From positions 1-19,082 of the forward strand of contig JAZRFM010000022.1 in NCBI GenBank assembly GCA_045661345.1: a stretch of 19,082 nucleotides of DNA. Reading direction: 5' to 3'. The notes beneath the pieces were generated by a model. The model was not told the DNA's origin, searched no databases, and saw only the letters and a program-made list of their open reading frames with translations. Source of the DNA: RUG12461 sp045661345. Its GTDB lineage: Bacteria; Bacillota; Clostridia; Lachnospirales; Lachnospiraceae. Shown here one piece after another: positions 7,856 through 16,000 of this stretch. A program made the translations under genes and the position numbers. How positions within the stretch are numbered: the stretch's first letter is position 1; each line of letters opens with the position of its first letter.

Positions 7856-9217
7856 ATGATCACCAGAAAGACAGAGATTCAAGAGCTTGAGAAGTACTAC
7901 GAGGGGGAGGAGAACCACCTCATCCTTCTGTATGGACGCGAGGGCTCGGAAAAAGAAGATCTGCTTCGTACATTTGCTAAAAACAAACCATTCTTTTATT
8001 ACCGGTGTGCCAACGCTTCCGAGAAGCAGCAGAAGGAGCTCCTCGGCAAAAAAATCGAGACCGACTATGATGTGAAGCTGCCGGAATATACCTATGAGCA
8101 TTTCTTTGACCGCATCCGAAGCGGCAATGAAAAAAAGCTGGTGCTTGTCCTTGATGAGTTCCAGTATCTTGTCAAGAAGGACGAAACGTTCCTTACCCAT
8201 TTGATCAAGCTGAAAAAGAAGCAATACTATCCGGGACCGGTGCTGATCATTCTCGCCACATCCTCCCTTGTATGGGTCAATAAGGATGTTCCGCTGCTGC
8301 CGAACCAGTTCGAAAAGCAGCTGGACGCAAAGGTCATGCTGGCGGATAATACCTTCCTTGATGTTGTCCGTCATTTTCCGAAATACAGCACCAGCGATTC
8401 CGTGCAGATCTACGGGATCATCGGCGGTGTCCCGGAATATGTGCGCCGTTGGGACGGTACGCTCTCCGTGCGGGAGAATGTCTGCAGGCATATTCTGTCC
8501 AGAGACGGGTTCCTTTTCGGAGCGGCGGAACGCTATATCGCCTCCGAGCTTCGGGAGCTTGCGGTCTACCAGACGATTCTGGCATCTCTGGCCTCCGGCA
8601 ATAACAAGCTGAATGATCTGTTTTTGGATACCGGTTTTTCCCGGGCAAAGATCAGCGTTTACATGAAAAACCTGATGGAGTTTGAGGTCATTGAGAAGGT
8701 GGTGTCCTTTGAGACCGGCGGCTGGGAGAATACCAAGAAGGGTGTCTACCGTATCAGCAATACCTTTGTCAACTTCTGGTTCCATTTTGTCTATCCTCAT
8801 CTTTCCGAGCTTTATACCCTGGAACCGGAGAAGTTCTATGAGAAGTACATTGAGCGTGAACTGGACGCTTATCTGACACGCTACTTCATTGATGTCTGCA
8901 GTGAATACCTGGATCTTCTGAATCAGATCGAGAAGCTCCCGATCAAAATCGCCAAGATGGGAACCTGGATCGGGAAGAAAGGAAATATCGATATTATCGC
9001 GCAGAATCATGCGCGCAACAGCATCGTTTCCCTCTGCAACTGGTCAGGCTCGCAGATCTCCACGAAGATGGTGGATGAGCTGCGCGAGCGGATGAAGCTT
9101 GCACATGTTTCGGCGGATTATCTTTATCTGTTCTCTGCCCGCGGATTTGACATGAATCTGAACGCACTGGCAAAGAAGGATGATTCCATTGTTCTGATTG
9201 ATATGAACGAATTATGA
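7856..9217 (+). CDS. AAA-superfamily ATP-binding protein with C-terminal DUF234-like domain, degenerate motifs
   Basis: A 453-residue protein of the archaeal-type ATPase class (AAA domain, winged helix, DUF234-like C-terminus). The N-terminal region has hhLLYGREGSEKEDLL (27-36) where the Walker A should be. Lys33 is kept, but the usual Gly before it is Glu32 and the Ser/Thr after it is Glu34. Walker B is intact (LVLVLDEFQYL, D100/E101). IIGGVPEYV (188-196) is the family's GG-P-Y motif. Residues 230-310 are a winged-helix-like segment with a WFHFVYPH motif. In the C-terminal domain, IGKKGNIDIIA (D379) keeps the PD-(D/E)xK aspartate, but the following E-x-K position reads LCNW. ATP turnover and nuclease activity are therefore both doubtful. 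AGGGGAG (7838-7844) precedes the ATG. The stop lies 1 base before the topoisomerase ATG. Role unknown. Confidence 0.85.
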   Translation: MITRKTEIQELEKYYEGEENHLILLYGREGSEKEDLLRTFAKNKPFFYYRCANASEKQQKELLGKKIETDYDVKLPEYTYEHFFDRIRSGNEKKLVLVLDEFQYLVKKDETFLTHLIKLKKKQYYPGPVLIILATSSLVWVNKDVPLLPNQFEKQLDAKVMLADNTFLDVVRHFPKYSTSDSVQIYGIIGGVPEYVRRWDGTLSVRENVCRHILSRDGFLFGAAERYIASELRELAVYQTILASLASGNNKLNDLFLDTGFSRAKISVYMKNLMEFEVIEKVVSFETGGWENTKKGVYRISNTFVNFWFHFVYPHLSELYTLEPEKFYEKYIERELDAYLTRYFIDVCSEYLDLLNQIEKLPIKIAKMGTWIGKKGNIDIIAQNHARNSIVSLCNWSGSQISTKMVDELRERMKLAHVSADYLYLFSARGFDMNLNALAKKDDSIVLIDMNEL

Positions 9218-9218
9218 T

Positions 9219-11315
9219 ATGGGGAAAACGCTGATCATTACGGAAAAACCGTCTGTAGCCAGAGAGTATGCCGCCATCCTGAAGGTGAAAGGGCAGCATC
9301 AAGGCTTCATCGAAAACGATTCTTATGTCATCACATGGTGCGTCGGCCACCTGATCGAGATGAGCTACCCAGATAAATATGATGAGAAGTATGCAAAATG
9401 GAAGATGGAAGATCTTCCATTTTTGCCTGCTGCCTACCGTTATGCCGTGATCACGAATGTGAAGGATCAATACGAAACGGTGCATACCCTGATGCACAGG
9501 GAAGACATTGAAGTGATCCTGTATGCGGGAGACTCCGGACGGGAGGGAGAGGTCATTATCCAGCTGATCAGAAATTTCGGCGGTGTACGGGAAGGGATGG
9601 TGGAGCGCCGGGTCTGGATCGATTCCTGCACCGAGGAGGAGATTCTGCGGGGTATCCGGGAAGCAAAACCCATCGAAGCATACGATAATCTCGCAAATGC
9701 CGGTATTATGAGGGCAATCGAGGATTACGCCATGGGGATCAACTTTTCCCGGGCCCTCTCTGTAAAATACGGCCGTTTGATCAACCAGGAGGCACAGACG
9801 AAAAAATACACGGCCATCGCGATCGGACGGGTCATGACCTGTGTCCTCGGCATGGTCGTCAGGAGGGAACGGGAGATCCGGTCTTTTCTGGAAACCGCCT
9901 TTTACAGGGTGATCGGACACTTCCAGAGAGGAGATACGGCCTTCTCCGGAGAATTTAAAGCAGTGGAGGGATCTGCCTACGCAAATTCCCCCAGGCTTTA
10001 TAAAGAGAACGGGTTTTTAAAGGAGGAGGACGCAAAAAGCTTTATCGACTCCCTATCCTCCTTTACGGAAGGAAGGATCACGGCGCTGTCCAAATCCACG
10101 GAAAAGAAAAAGCCCCCGCTGCTCTTTAACCTGGCAGAGCTCCAGGCGGAATGCAGCAAGCGTTTCAAGATCAATCCGGAGCAGACCTTAAAGGTGGCAC
10201 AGAATCTGTATGAAAAGAAGTTTACAACCTATCCGCGTACCGATGCCCGGGTACTGACCACAGCCATTGCAAAGGAAATCACAAAGAATCTTTCCGGTTT
10301 GAAACATTATCAGCCGACTTCCTCTTTTGTAGCTTCCATCCTGGAACAAAAGCTGTATGAAAACCTGGCAAAGACCCAGTACACGGATGACAAAAAAGTC
10401 ACGGATCATTATGCGATCATTCCCACAGGTCAACTGGGCGGATATCCCTCTTTGACGGAATTGGAAAAAAAGGTGTATGATTTGATTGTCAGACGGTTCC
10501 TCAGTATTTTTTATCCGCCGGCGCTGTTTCGAAAAGCATCCCTTACCGTGCAGGTGGGGCGGGAATACTTTTTTACCAATGCCAGAGTATTAAAGGAACC
10601 CGGCTTTTTTGAAATTGTAAGACCCGCAAAAGAAACGAAAGAAACATCTGCCGGGGAAAGCAAAAAGAATGAGGAACTGCCTCCCGGGGAGGAAAAGGAT
10701 GAGGAGGAGGAAAGCGAAAACAACACTACGGACTTCCTGCGGCTGGTGGAAAGCCTGAAGAAGGGCGATTCTGTCGCAGTGGATCATTTCACAACGAAGA
10801 CCGGGAAGACCTCGCCGCCGAAACGCTATACGTCAGGCTCCATGGTGCTTGCCATGGAAAATGCCGGTCAGCTCATCGAAGATGAGGAGCTCAGAGCCCA
10901 GATCAAGGGCGCCGGGATCGGCACCTCCGCCACACGCGCCGGTATCATCGAAAAACTGGTCAAGATCCGCTATCTGGATCTGAATTCGAAGACCCAGATA
11001 CTGACTCCCGGGAAAATCGGAGAAATGATTTATGAGGTCGTGGCCATGACCCTGCCGTCCATGCTGAATGCGGAGATGACCGCAAGCTGGGAGAAGGGGC
11101 TTTCCAAGGTGGAGCAGGGCGAGATCACAGCGGAAGAATACCGCACGGTATTGGAGAAGTATGTACGCAAGTACATTGAAGCCATACGCGGGACGGATCG
11201 CAGTCGGGAGATCCTGCATCAGATCCGTGTGAATGTCAAAAGTACCGCCGGAAAAAACGGCAGAAAACAAAAAGGAGCAAAAGATGGAAACAGCAAAAAT
11301 CAAACATCTTTATGA
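9219..11315 (+). CDS. topB: Type IA DNA topoisomerase (topoisomerase III-like)
   Basis: Breaks and rejoins single DNA strands to relax or decatenate DNA. The 698 residues include an N-terminal TOPRIM domain starting LIITEKPSVAREYAAIL, with catalytic Glu9. The TOPRIM acidic motif appears as AGDSGREGE (D105-E111) instead of the usual D-x-D-R-E-G-E, so the second Asp is Gly107. The active-site tyrosine is Y338 in FTTYPRTD. GIGTSATRAGIIEKL and a YLDL-type motif complete the core. Residues about 470-505 are a highly acidic lysine/glutamate insert, and the C-terminus is a short basic tail without zinc fingers. The start is 1 base after the ATPase stop with no clear ribosome binding site of its own, suggesting coupling. 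The 3' end overlaps the next gene by 32 bases. The symbol topB is by family; it may be a clostridial paralogue. Confidence 0.88.
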   Translation: MGKTLIITEKPSVAREYAAILKVKGQHQGFIENDSYVITWCVGHLIEMSYPDKYDEKYAKWKMEDLPFLPAAYRYAVITNVKDQYETVHTLMHREDIEVILYAGDSGREGEVIIQLIRNFGGVREGMVERRVWIDSCTEEEILRGIREAKPIEAYDNLANAGIMRAIEDYAMGINFSRALSVKYGRLINQEAQTKKYTAIAIGRVMTCVLGMVVRREREIRSFLETAFYRVIGHFQRGDTAFSGEFKAVEGSAYANSPRLYKENGFLKEEDAKSFIDSLSSFTEGRITALSKSTEKKKPPLLFNLAELQAECSKRFKINPEQTLKVAQNLYEKKFTTYPRTDARVLTTAIAKEITKNLSGLKHYQPTSSFVASILEQKLYENLAKTQYTDDKKVTDHYAIIPTGQLGGYPSLTELEKKVYDLIVRRFLSIFYPPALFRKASLTVQVGREYFFTNARVLKEPGFFEIVRPAKETKETSAGESKKNEELPPGEEKDEEEESENNTTDFLRLVESLKKGDSVAVDHFTTKTGKTSPPKRYTSGSMVLAMENAGQLIEDEELRAQIKGAGIGTSATRAGIIEKLVKIRYLDLNSKTQILTPGKIGEMIYEVVAMTLPSMLNAEMTASWEKGLSKVEQGEITAEEYRTVLEKYVRKYIEAIRGTDRSREILHQIRVNVKSTAGKNGRKQKGAKDGNSKNQTSL

Positions 11316-11949
11316 TTTGCAGGAAACCATAGCCGCAGCGCTTTTTGAAGGCGCGACCTACCCCTGGGAGGTGCTGCCTGAGATCAGGGATTTTATCGCG
11401 GATCTCGGACCGAAGCTGCCGAAGGACCGGTTTGAGGAAAGAGCCCCCCATGTCTGGGTGGCAAAAAGTGCGAAGGTGTTTGACTCAGCGTACCTGGGAG
11501 AGTATCTGATCATTGATGAAGAGGCGGAAATCCGCCATTGCGCTTTTATCCGCGGCAGTGCCATCGTGGGAAAGAAGACAGTGGTCGGCAATTCCACGGA
11601 GCTGAAAAATGTGGTGCTTTTCAATCAAGTCCAGGTGCCGCATTACAATTATGTGGGCGATTCGATCCTCGGACATGGTGCGCATATGGGCGCAGGCTCC
11701 ATCACCTCCAACGTGAAATCCGACAAGACCCTTGTGGTCGTCAAGGACACTGCAGAGCAGATTGAAACCGGCATCAAAAAATTCGGAGCCATGCTGGGGG
11801 ATTATGTGGAGGTGGGCTGCAACAGTGTCCTCAATCCGGGAACCGTGATCGGACCTCATACGAATATATACCCGGTTTCCTGCGTGCGTGGCGTGATCCC
11901 GGCGCACTCCATCTACAAGAATCAGAATGAGATCGTGCAAAAACAGTAA
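11284..11949 (+). CDS. Left-handed beta-helix (hexapeptide-repeat) acyltransferase-like protein
   Basis: A 221-residue cytoplasmic protein, related to the C-terminal acetyltransferase half of GlmU and often labelled UDP-N-acetylglucosamine pyrophosphorylase-like. About residues 55-190 show imperfect hexapeptide repeats ([LIV]-G-x-x-x-x style): AYLGEY, IIDEEAEI, AFIRGSAIVG, KKTVVGNST, YVGDSILG, HGAHMGAGSITSN, DYVEVGCNSVLNPGTVIGPHT. There is no nucleotidyltransferase domain, so a sugar-nucleotide synthase role is unlikely; substrate unknown. The start is ATG 11284, with AAAGGAG at 11271-11277 six bases upstream; the frame extends upstream into the topoisomerase gene but that start is not supported. 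It overlaps topB by 32 bases and precedes a cell-wall amidase, which fits a cell-envelope precursor role as inference. Confidence 0.82.
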   Translation: METAKIKHLYDLQETIAAALFEGATYPWEVLPEIRDFIADLGPKLPKDRFEERAPHVWVAKSAKVFDSAYLGEYLIIDEEAEIRHCAFIRGSAIVGKKTVVGNSTELKNVVLFNQVQVPHYNYVGDSILGHGAHMGAGSITSNVKSDKTLVVVKDTAEQIETGIKKFGAMLGDYVEVGCNSVLNPGTVIGPHTNIYPVSCVRGVIPAHSIYKNQNEIVQKQ

Positions 11950-11979
11950 ACAGGCACGGACAGAAACCATAAAGCTTCT

Positions 11980-13893
11980 ATGGAAAAGAAGACGATTCAT
12001 ATTTCTCCGGATATGACGCCGAGGCAGAGATCCCAGGCAGGATCCAGACCCTCCGGAAGATCCGGGAGACCAACTTCATCACAGTCGTCCCAAAGACCGC
12101 GTGATCCCTATCAGGGCAGTGGCAGACCGCATAACAGCGCCGGCAACCGGATGCGAAGCGGCGGCGAGCGTCAGAGGCGCCCCATGACAGAGGCAGAACG
12201 CAGGAGACGGATGGCGATCAGAAAAAGACGACGGCGGCGGCGTATGATCCGGCGTTTTCTTTTGCTGCTGATCCTCGGACTCATCGCCCTCCTTTTGGTG
12301 ATCCTGATTGGCAGGACATTCGGAAAGAAGGCTTCTGCGCCAAAGGAACCGGCATTTGATGAGGTGCAGGAGTTCATTGGTCTTTCAGATGCGGATGCCG
12401 GCTCTGTTCCTGTTTTGTCTTACGGCACCTACGGGACGTGGCTGCGGCTTTCCGGAACCATGACCCCGCAGAATCTTAATCCGATTACCTCCTTATCCCT
12501 TGAACTGCATGATGCCTACGAGACCAGGCTGATACCCCACGAGGAAGCGTCCACAGAGGAATCTTCGGAGCCCGGCTTTTTTGAAAAGCTTTTTGCCGGC
12601 AAAGACAAGGAAGAAGAGCAGGAGAGCAGCGAGGAGCAGGAGAGCAGCGAGGAGCAGGAAAGCGTGAACCTGGCGGAGGCACCGTCAGATCCCTCCGGAA
12701 AGGCCTCCTATCCCGTCGTCTTTACCACGGATGAGCTCGGAAACGTGACCTTTACAACATCGGAGGAGATCAACGCGGGAATCAGCATGGAAGCGCTTCC
12801 CCAGGGGGTCTATACCGTTCTGCTGCATGTGAGCTATGCCGACGGCTCTGAGGAACGATACACGCTGAGCGACCTTTCCCAGATGCCGCCGGTGGATTAT
12901 TACACCATCACAAGAGACGGCACCAATCAGGAGGTAAGGCTGGCTTTCGGCGCGGATCCCGAGACGATGATCCCCTTTCTCGAGCTGCGAAAGGAGCCGG
13001 CTGTTCTGCCTGCAGAGGTTTATGATTTTGCCATCGACGCAGGACACGGCGGCAAGGATCCGGGTGCCAACAACAGCAACATGACGGAAGCAGAGCTGAC
13101 ATTGCAGTATGCGAATGCCATAGCACAGAAGCTTACGGAAATGGGCTATAAGGTATTGCTGACGAGAGACGGCACGGAAGATCCCAACGAGGACATGGCC
13201 TATACCATGTATGATCCTGACGGGCGTGTCAACAAGGCCTGCGCATCCCACGCAAAGGTCTGTCTCTCCATCCATTTTAACAGCAATAAAGAGGTGACGA
13301 AGGGCGGTTTTGAGATTTACTGCAGCGGACGGGGGAATACGGAGCTTGCCGGGATGATTGCGGATACGGTGGTGCAGGAGTCCGGCGCCGTCTATTCCAA
13401 CCAGAAATCCTATAAGGTACGGGACGGGGTGTATGTCAAAATGTATACCCAGGAGCAGATTGACAGCGCGAATCAGAAAGCCGCAAGAAACAATTTCGCA
13501 CCCTATGATCTGACACTGGATACGGATTATCTCTATATGATCCGGGAAGTCGGGTCAATCTGGACAAATGCATACATAGACGGGCGAAATCCCTATTTCG
13601 GAGAGAATTATTACAGGGATTCCAACATGGGCGTCGAAGGGCTTCTGGCGGAAGTGGCGTTTATGTCGGTTCCGAGCGATATCCAGAATGCCATTGCCAA
13701 TGCAGACGCTTATGAGCAGGGCTTTGCGGATGCGATCCATGCCTGGGTACAGACGCTCCCGACAAAAAACGGATCGGCCGTGATCTCCGAAACCGCAGCA
13801 GAGGAAGCAGCCGGAGATCTGGGCGACGGAGATTCTCTTTCGGAGCCGATGCCGGAGGGAGAAGGCCTGGACATGCAGGATGGTGAGGATTGA
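11980..13893 (+). CDS. Membrane-anchored N-acetylmuramoyl-L-alanine amidase (Amidase_3)
   Basis: Zinc amidase that cuts the bond between N-acetylmuramic acid and L-alanine in peptidoglycan. The 637 residues start with a 90-residue disordered, arginine/serine-rich cytoplasmic tail, then one transmembrane helix (about 93-111), a Glu/Ser linker with tandem repeats (212-228), a beta-rich spacer (to about 345), and the Amidase_3 domain. Zinc ligands are visible: H356 in DAGHGG, E370 in MTEAEL, H432 in SIHFNS, and the catalytic Glu E558 in LLAEVAFMS. About 126 residues separate H432 from E558, longer than in minimal enzymes, suggesting an inserted regulatory element near 480-540. The C-terminal tail is acidic. 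The start lacks a good ribosome binding site and lies 30 bases after the previous gene. The stop codon overlaps the ilvN -35 box. Confidence 0.9.
   Translation: MEKKTIHISPDMTPRQRSQAGSRPSGRSGRPTSSQSSQRPRDPYQGSGRPHNSAGNRMRSGGERQRRPMTEAERRRRMAIRKRRRRRRMIRRFLLLLILGLIALLLVILIGRTFGKKASAPKEPAFDEVQEFIGLSDADAGSVPVLSYGTYGTWLRLSGTMTPQNLNPITSLSLELHDAYETRLIPHEEASTEESSEPGFFEKLFAGKDKEEEQESSEEQESSEEQESVNLAEAPSDPSGKASYPVVFTTDELGNVTFTTSEEINAGISMEALPQGVYTVLLHVSYADGSEERYTLSDLSQMPPVDYYTITRDGTNQEVRLAFGADPETMIPFLELRKEPAVLPAEVYDFAIDAGHGGKDPGANNSNMTEAELTLQYANAIAQKLTEMGYKVLLTRDGTEDPNEDMAYTMYDPDGRVNKACASHAKVCLSIHFNSNKEVTKGGFEIYCSGRGNTELAGMIADTVVQESGAVYSNQKSYKVRDGVYVKMYTQEQIDSANQKAARNNFAPYDLTLDTDYLYMIREVGSIWTNAYIDGRNPYFGENYYRDSNMGVEGLLAEVAFMSVPSDIQNAIANADAYEQGFADAIHAWVQTLPTKNGSAVISETAAEEAAGDLGDGDSLSEPMPEGEGLDMQDGED
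12613..12663 (+). repeat. 18-base in-frame tandem repeat, 2.8 copies
   Basis: Units GARGAGCAGGAGAGCAGC at 12613-12630 and 12631-12648 and a partial, one-change copy at 12649-12663 encode EEQESS-EEQESS-EEQES in the amidase linker. Exact or near-exact unit identity points to recent slippage; copy number probably varies among strains and changes linker length. Confidence 0.9.
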
Positions 13894-13917
13894 CAAATCA
13901 TTAGAATGGTTTAGAAT
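13890..13917 (+). promoter_or_regulatory. Candidate ilvN promoter overlapping the amidase stop codon
   Basis: A perfect -35 box TTGACA (13890-13895), overlapping the amidase TGA (13891-13893), is followed after 16 bases by TAGAAT (13912-13917). The -10 box is the second of two TTAGAATGG direct repeats (13901-13909 and 13911-13919). If used, transcription would start about 3 bases before the ilvN ATG, giving a nearly leaderless mRNA. Confidence 0.5.
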
Positions 13918-13926
13918 GGACGTGTT

Positions 13927-14427
13927 ATGAAACAGCAGATCTTATCGGTTTTAGTTGAAAACAACCCCGGCGTATTGAGCCATGTATCGGGACTTTTTTC
14001 CCGCAGGGGCTACAATATCGACAGCATCTCAACAGGACCCACCATGGATCCGCGTTATACCCGCCTTACCATCGTGACGAGCGGCGATGAACAGATTCTT
14101 GAGCAGATCGAAAAACAGCTCATGAAGCTGGAGGATGTGAAGCACATCAAAAAGCTGAAGGCCAGGGATTCTGTATGCAGAGAGCTGATTCTTGTGAAGA
14201 TAAGGGCCAGTAATGTGGAGCGGCAGCAGGTCATCAACGTTACGGAGATCTACCATGGCAGGATCGTTTCAACGACTAAGGAAGCCATGGTTGTGGAGCT
14301 CACGGGGACGCAGGATAAACTGGATGCCTTCCTGACGCTGCTATCCGACTACGAGATCCTTGAGCTTGCCCGTACCGGACTGACCGGACTCTCCCGGGGC
14401 ATTGATGACGTGATTACTTTGAGATAA
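13927..14427 (+). CDS. ilvN: Acetolactate synthase small (regulatory) subunit
   Basis: Regulatory subunit of acetohydroxyacid synthase, binding the large subunit and conferring valine feedback inhibition on the first common step of valine/isoleucine/leucine synthesis. The 166 residues begin with a canonical ACT domain: ILSVLVENNPGVLSHVSGLFSRRGYNIDSI, with the NPGVL ligand-site motif, then TRLTIV. A second C-terminal domain follows (about 80-160), with VNVTEIYHGRIV-like strands and a GLTGLSRG end. No ribosome binding site is visible before ATG 13927, consistent with the nearly leaderless promoter proposed there. The catalytic partner ilvB is not adjacent and not in the window. ilvC follows 48 bases downstream. 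Confidence 0.94.
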   Translation: MKQQILSVLVENNPGVLSHVSGLFSRRGYNIDSISTGPTMDPRYTRLTIVTSGDEQILEQIEKQLMKLEDVKHIKKLKARDSVCRELILVKIRASNVERQQVINVTEIYHGRIVSTTKEAMVVELTGTQDKLDAFLTLLSDYEILELARTGLTGLSRGIDDVITLR

Positions 14428-14475
14428 ACCGAATTCTCATCAACTATTCTATTTCCAAGAAGGAGGACAATTAAA

Positions 14476-15498
14476 ATGGACGCAAAAATCTACTATCAAC
14501 AGGACTGTGACTTATCTTACCTGGAAGGCAAAAAGATTGCCATCATCGGTTACGGAAGTCAGGGACATGCACATGCACTGAACTTAAAGGAGTCCGGATG
14601 CGACGTGATCATCGGACTGTATGAGGGCAGCAAATCCTGGAAGAGAGCAGAGGAGCAGGGCTTTTCGGTATATACTGCGGCTGAGGCTGCAAAGCAGGCG
14701 GATATCATCATGATTCTGATCAATGATGAGAAACAGGCGGAGCTGTACAAGAATGACATCGAGCCGAATCTTTCCGCAGGAAACATGCTGATGTTTGCAC
14801 ATGGATTCAATATTCATTTTGGATGCATTGTTCCGCCGAAGGATGTGGATGTGACCATGATCGCGCCGAAAGCACCCGGACATACGGTTCGTTCCGAGTA
14901 TCAGGCAGGAAAAGGGACGCCTTGTCTCGTGGCCGTACATCAGGATGCATCAGGGAAGGCCCTTGAGAAAGCACTGGCTTACGGCGCCGGGATCGGCGGT
15001 GCCAGGGCAGGACTCCTGGAGACCACCTTCCGGACAGAGACAGAGACAGATCTTTTCGGCGAGCAGGCTGTGCTCTGCGGTGGTGTATGTGCACTGATGC
15101 AGGCAGGATTTGAGACGCTGGTGGAAGCCGGCTATGATCCGCGCAATGCCTACTTTGAGTGCATTCATGAGATGAAGCTGATCGTGGATCTCATCTATCA
15201 GTCCGGCTTTGCGGGAATGCGTTACTCCATCTCCAATACTGCAGAATACGGGGATTATGTGACCGGTCCGAAGATCATCACAGAGGAGACCAAGAAGACC
15301 ATGAAGAAGATCCTCTCCGATATTCAGGACGGTTCTTTTGCAAAGGAATTCCTGCTTGATATGTCACCGGCCGGCAAACAGGTTCATTTCAAGGCCATGA
15401 GGAAGCTGGCATCCGAGCATCCGGCGGAGAAGATCGGGGAAGAGATCCGTAAGCTTTACAGCTGGAATAATGAAGATGACAAGTTGATTAACAACTGA
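14476..15498 (+). CDS. ilvC: Ketol-acid reductoisomerase (class I)
   Basis: Converts acetolactate and acetohydroxybutyrate to dihydroxy acids by Mg-dependent alkyl shift and NAD(P)H reduction, the second step of branched-chain amino acid synthesis. The 340 residues are the usual class I length. The Rossmann motif is GYGSQGHAHA (25-34). The cofactor-specificity loop is LYEGSKSW (48-55), with Ser/Lys residues that favour the NADPH phosphate, although the loop departs from the common LRKGSKSW spelling. Metal and active-site blocks include ETDLFGEQAVLCGG and FECIHEMKLIVDLI. GAAGGAGG lies upstream of ATG 14476 with good spacing. Probably co-transcribed with ilvN. No clear terminator follows. Confidence 0.96.
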   Translation: MDAKIYYQQDCDLSYLEGKKIAIIGYGSQGHAHALNLKESGCDVIIGLYEGSKSWKRAEEQGFSVYTAAEAAKQADIIMILINDEKQAELYKNDIEPNLSAGNMLMFAHGFNIHFGCIVPPKDVDVTMIAPKAPGHTVRSEYQAGKGTPCLVAVHQDASGKALEKALAYGAGIGGARAGLLETTFRTETETDLFGEQAVLCGGVCALMQAGFETLVEAGYDPRNAYFECIHEMKLIVDLIYQSGFAGMRYSISNTAEYGDYVTGPKIITEETKKTMKKILSDIQDGSFAKEFLLDMSPAGKQVHFKAMRKLASEHPAEKIGEEIRKLYSWNNEDDKLINN

Positions 15499-15576
15499 TA
15501 TGATCGCTTTTTCAGGATCTTCAGGTCTGCAAAATGCCGTATTATCGGGGTTGAGGTATAAAAAACATAGAATAAT

Positions 15577-15604
15577 TTGAGTTTTTCTATGGATTTTCTA
15601 TAGG
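15577..15604 (+). promoter_or_regulatory. Possible promoter of the HU gene
   Basis: TTGAGT (15577-15582) and TATAGG (15599-15604) with a 16-base spacer, in an AT-rich stretch that also carries two direct copies of TTTTCTAT (15583-15590 and 15594-15601), 11 bases apart. The match is moderate; TACGAT at 15613-15618 is an alternative -10 box but has no good -35. The 159-base ilvC-HU gap holds nothing else that I recognise. Confidence 0.35.
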
Positions 15605-15657
15605 AAGAGTGTTACGATATTATTGCAAACAAATTAAAACATAGGAGGTTTTATTTG

Positions 15658-15936
15658 ATGAACAAGACAGAATTAGTAGCAGCGATCGCAAAAGAGACCG
15701 GTCTTTCCAAGAAAGACGCTGAGAAAGCCGTAAACGCTTTCACAACTGTTGTAGGCAAGAGCCTGAAGAAGAAAGACAAGGTTCAGCTTGTTGGTTTCGG
15801 TACTTTCGAGACCAGAAAGCGTGCAGCTCGTACCGGACGCAATCCGCAGACCGGTAAAGAGATCAAGATTGCAGCAGCTACCGTTCCGGCATTCAAGCCG
15901 GGCAAGGCTCTGAAGGATCTGGTAAACAAGAAATAA
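15658..15936 (+). CDS. hup: HU-family DNA-binding protein
   Basis: A small histone-like dimer that bends and compacts DNA. The 92 residues begin MNKTELVAAIAKETGLSKKD, show the GFGTFE turn, and carry the DNA-binding arm with R-x-G-R-N-P-Q-T-G and the intercalating proline, ending PAFKPGKALKDLVNKK. AGGAGG (15643-15648) is 9 bases before ATG 15658; an adjacent in-frame TTG at 15655 is the less likely start because family members begin MNK. It has its own terminator and probably its own promoter, so it is an independent unit inside the branched-chain amino acid cluster. Confidence 0.95.
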   Translation: MNKTELVAAIAKETGLSKKDAEKAVNAFTTVVGKSLKKKDKVQLVGFGTFETRKRAARTGRNPQTGKEIKIAAATVPAFKPGKALKDLVNKK

Positions 15937-15954
15937 AAACAGTTCCGAATGAGG

Positions 15955-15984
15955 CGGCAATCCCTGACGGGGGTTGCCGTTTTT
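15955..15984 (+). terminator. Rho-independent terminator of the HU gene
   Basis: CGGCAATCCC (15955-15964) pairs with GGGGTTGCCG (15970-15979), a 10-bp stem with one G-T wobble and a 5-base loop, followed directly by TTTTT (15980-15984). It begins 18 bases after the HU stop codon. Confidence 0.9.
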
Positions 15985-16000
15985 ATTTGTACACCGATCC

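Noticed and set aside
7736..9920. Long - strand open frames opposite the ATPase and topoisomerase genes
   Set aside because: The + strand proteins carry conserved family motifs in order; the antisense frames show none.
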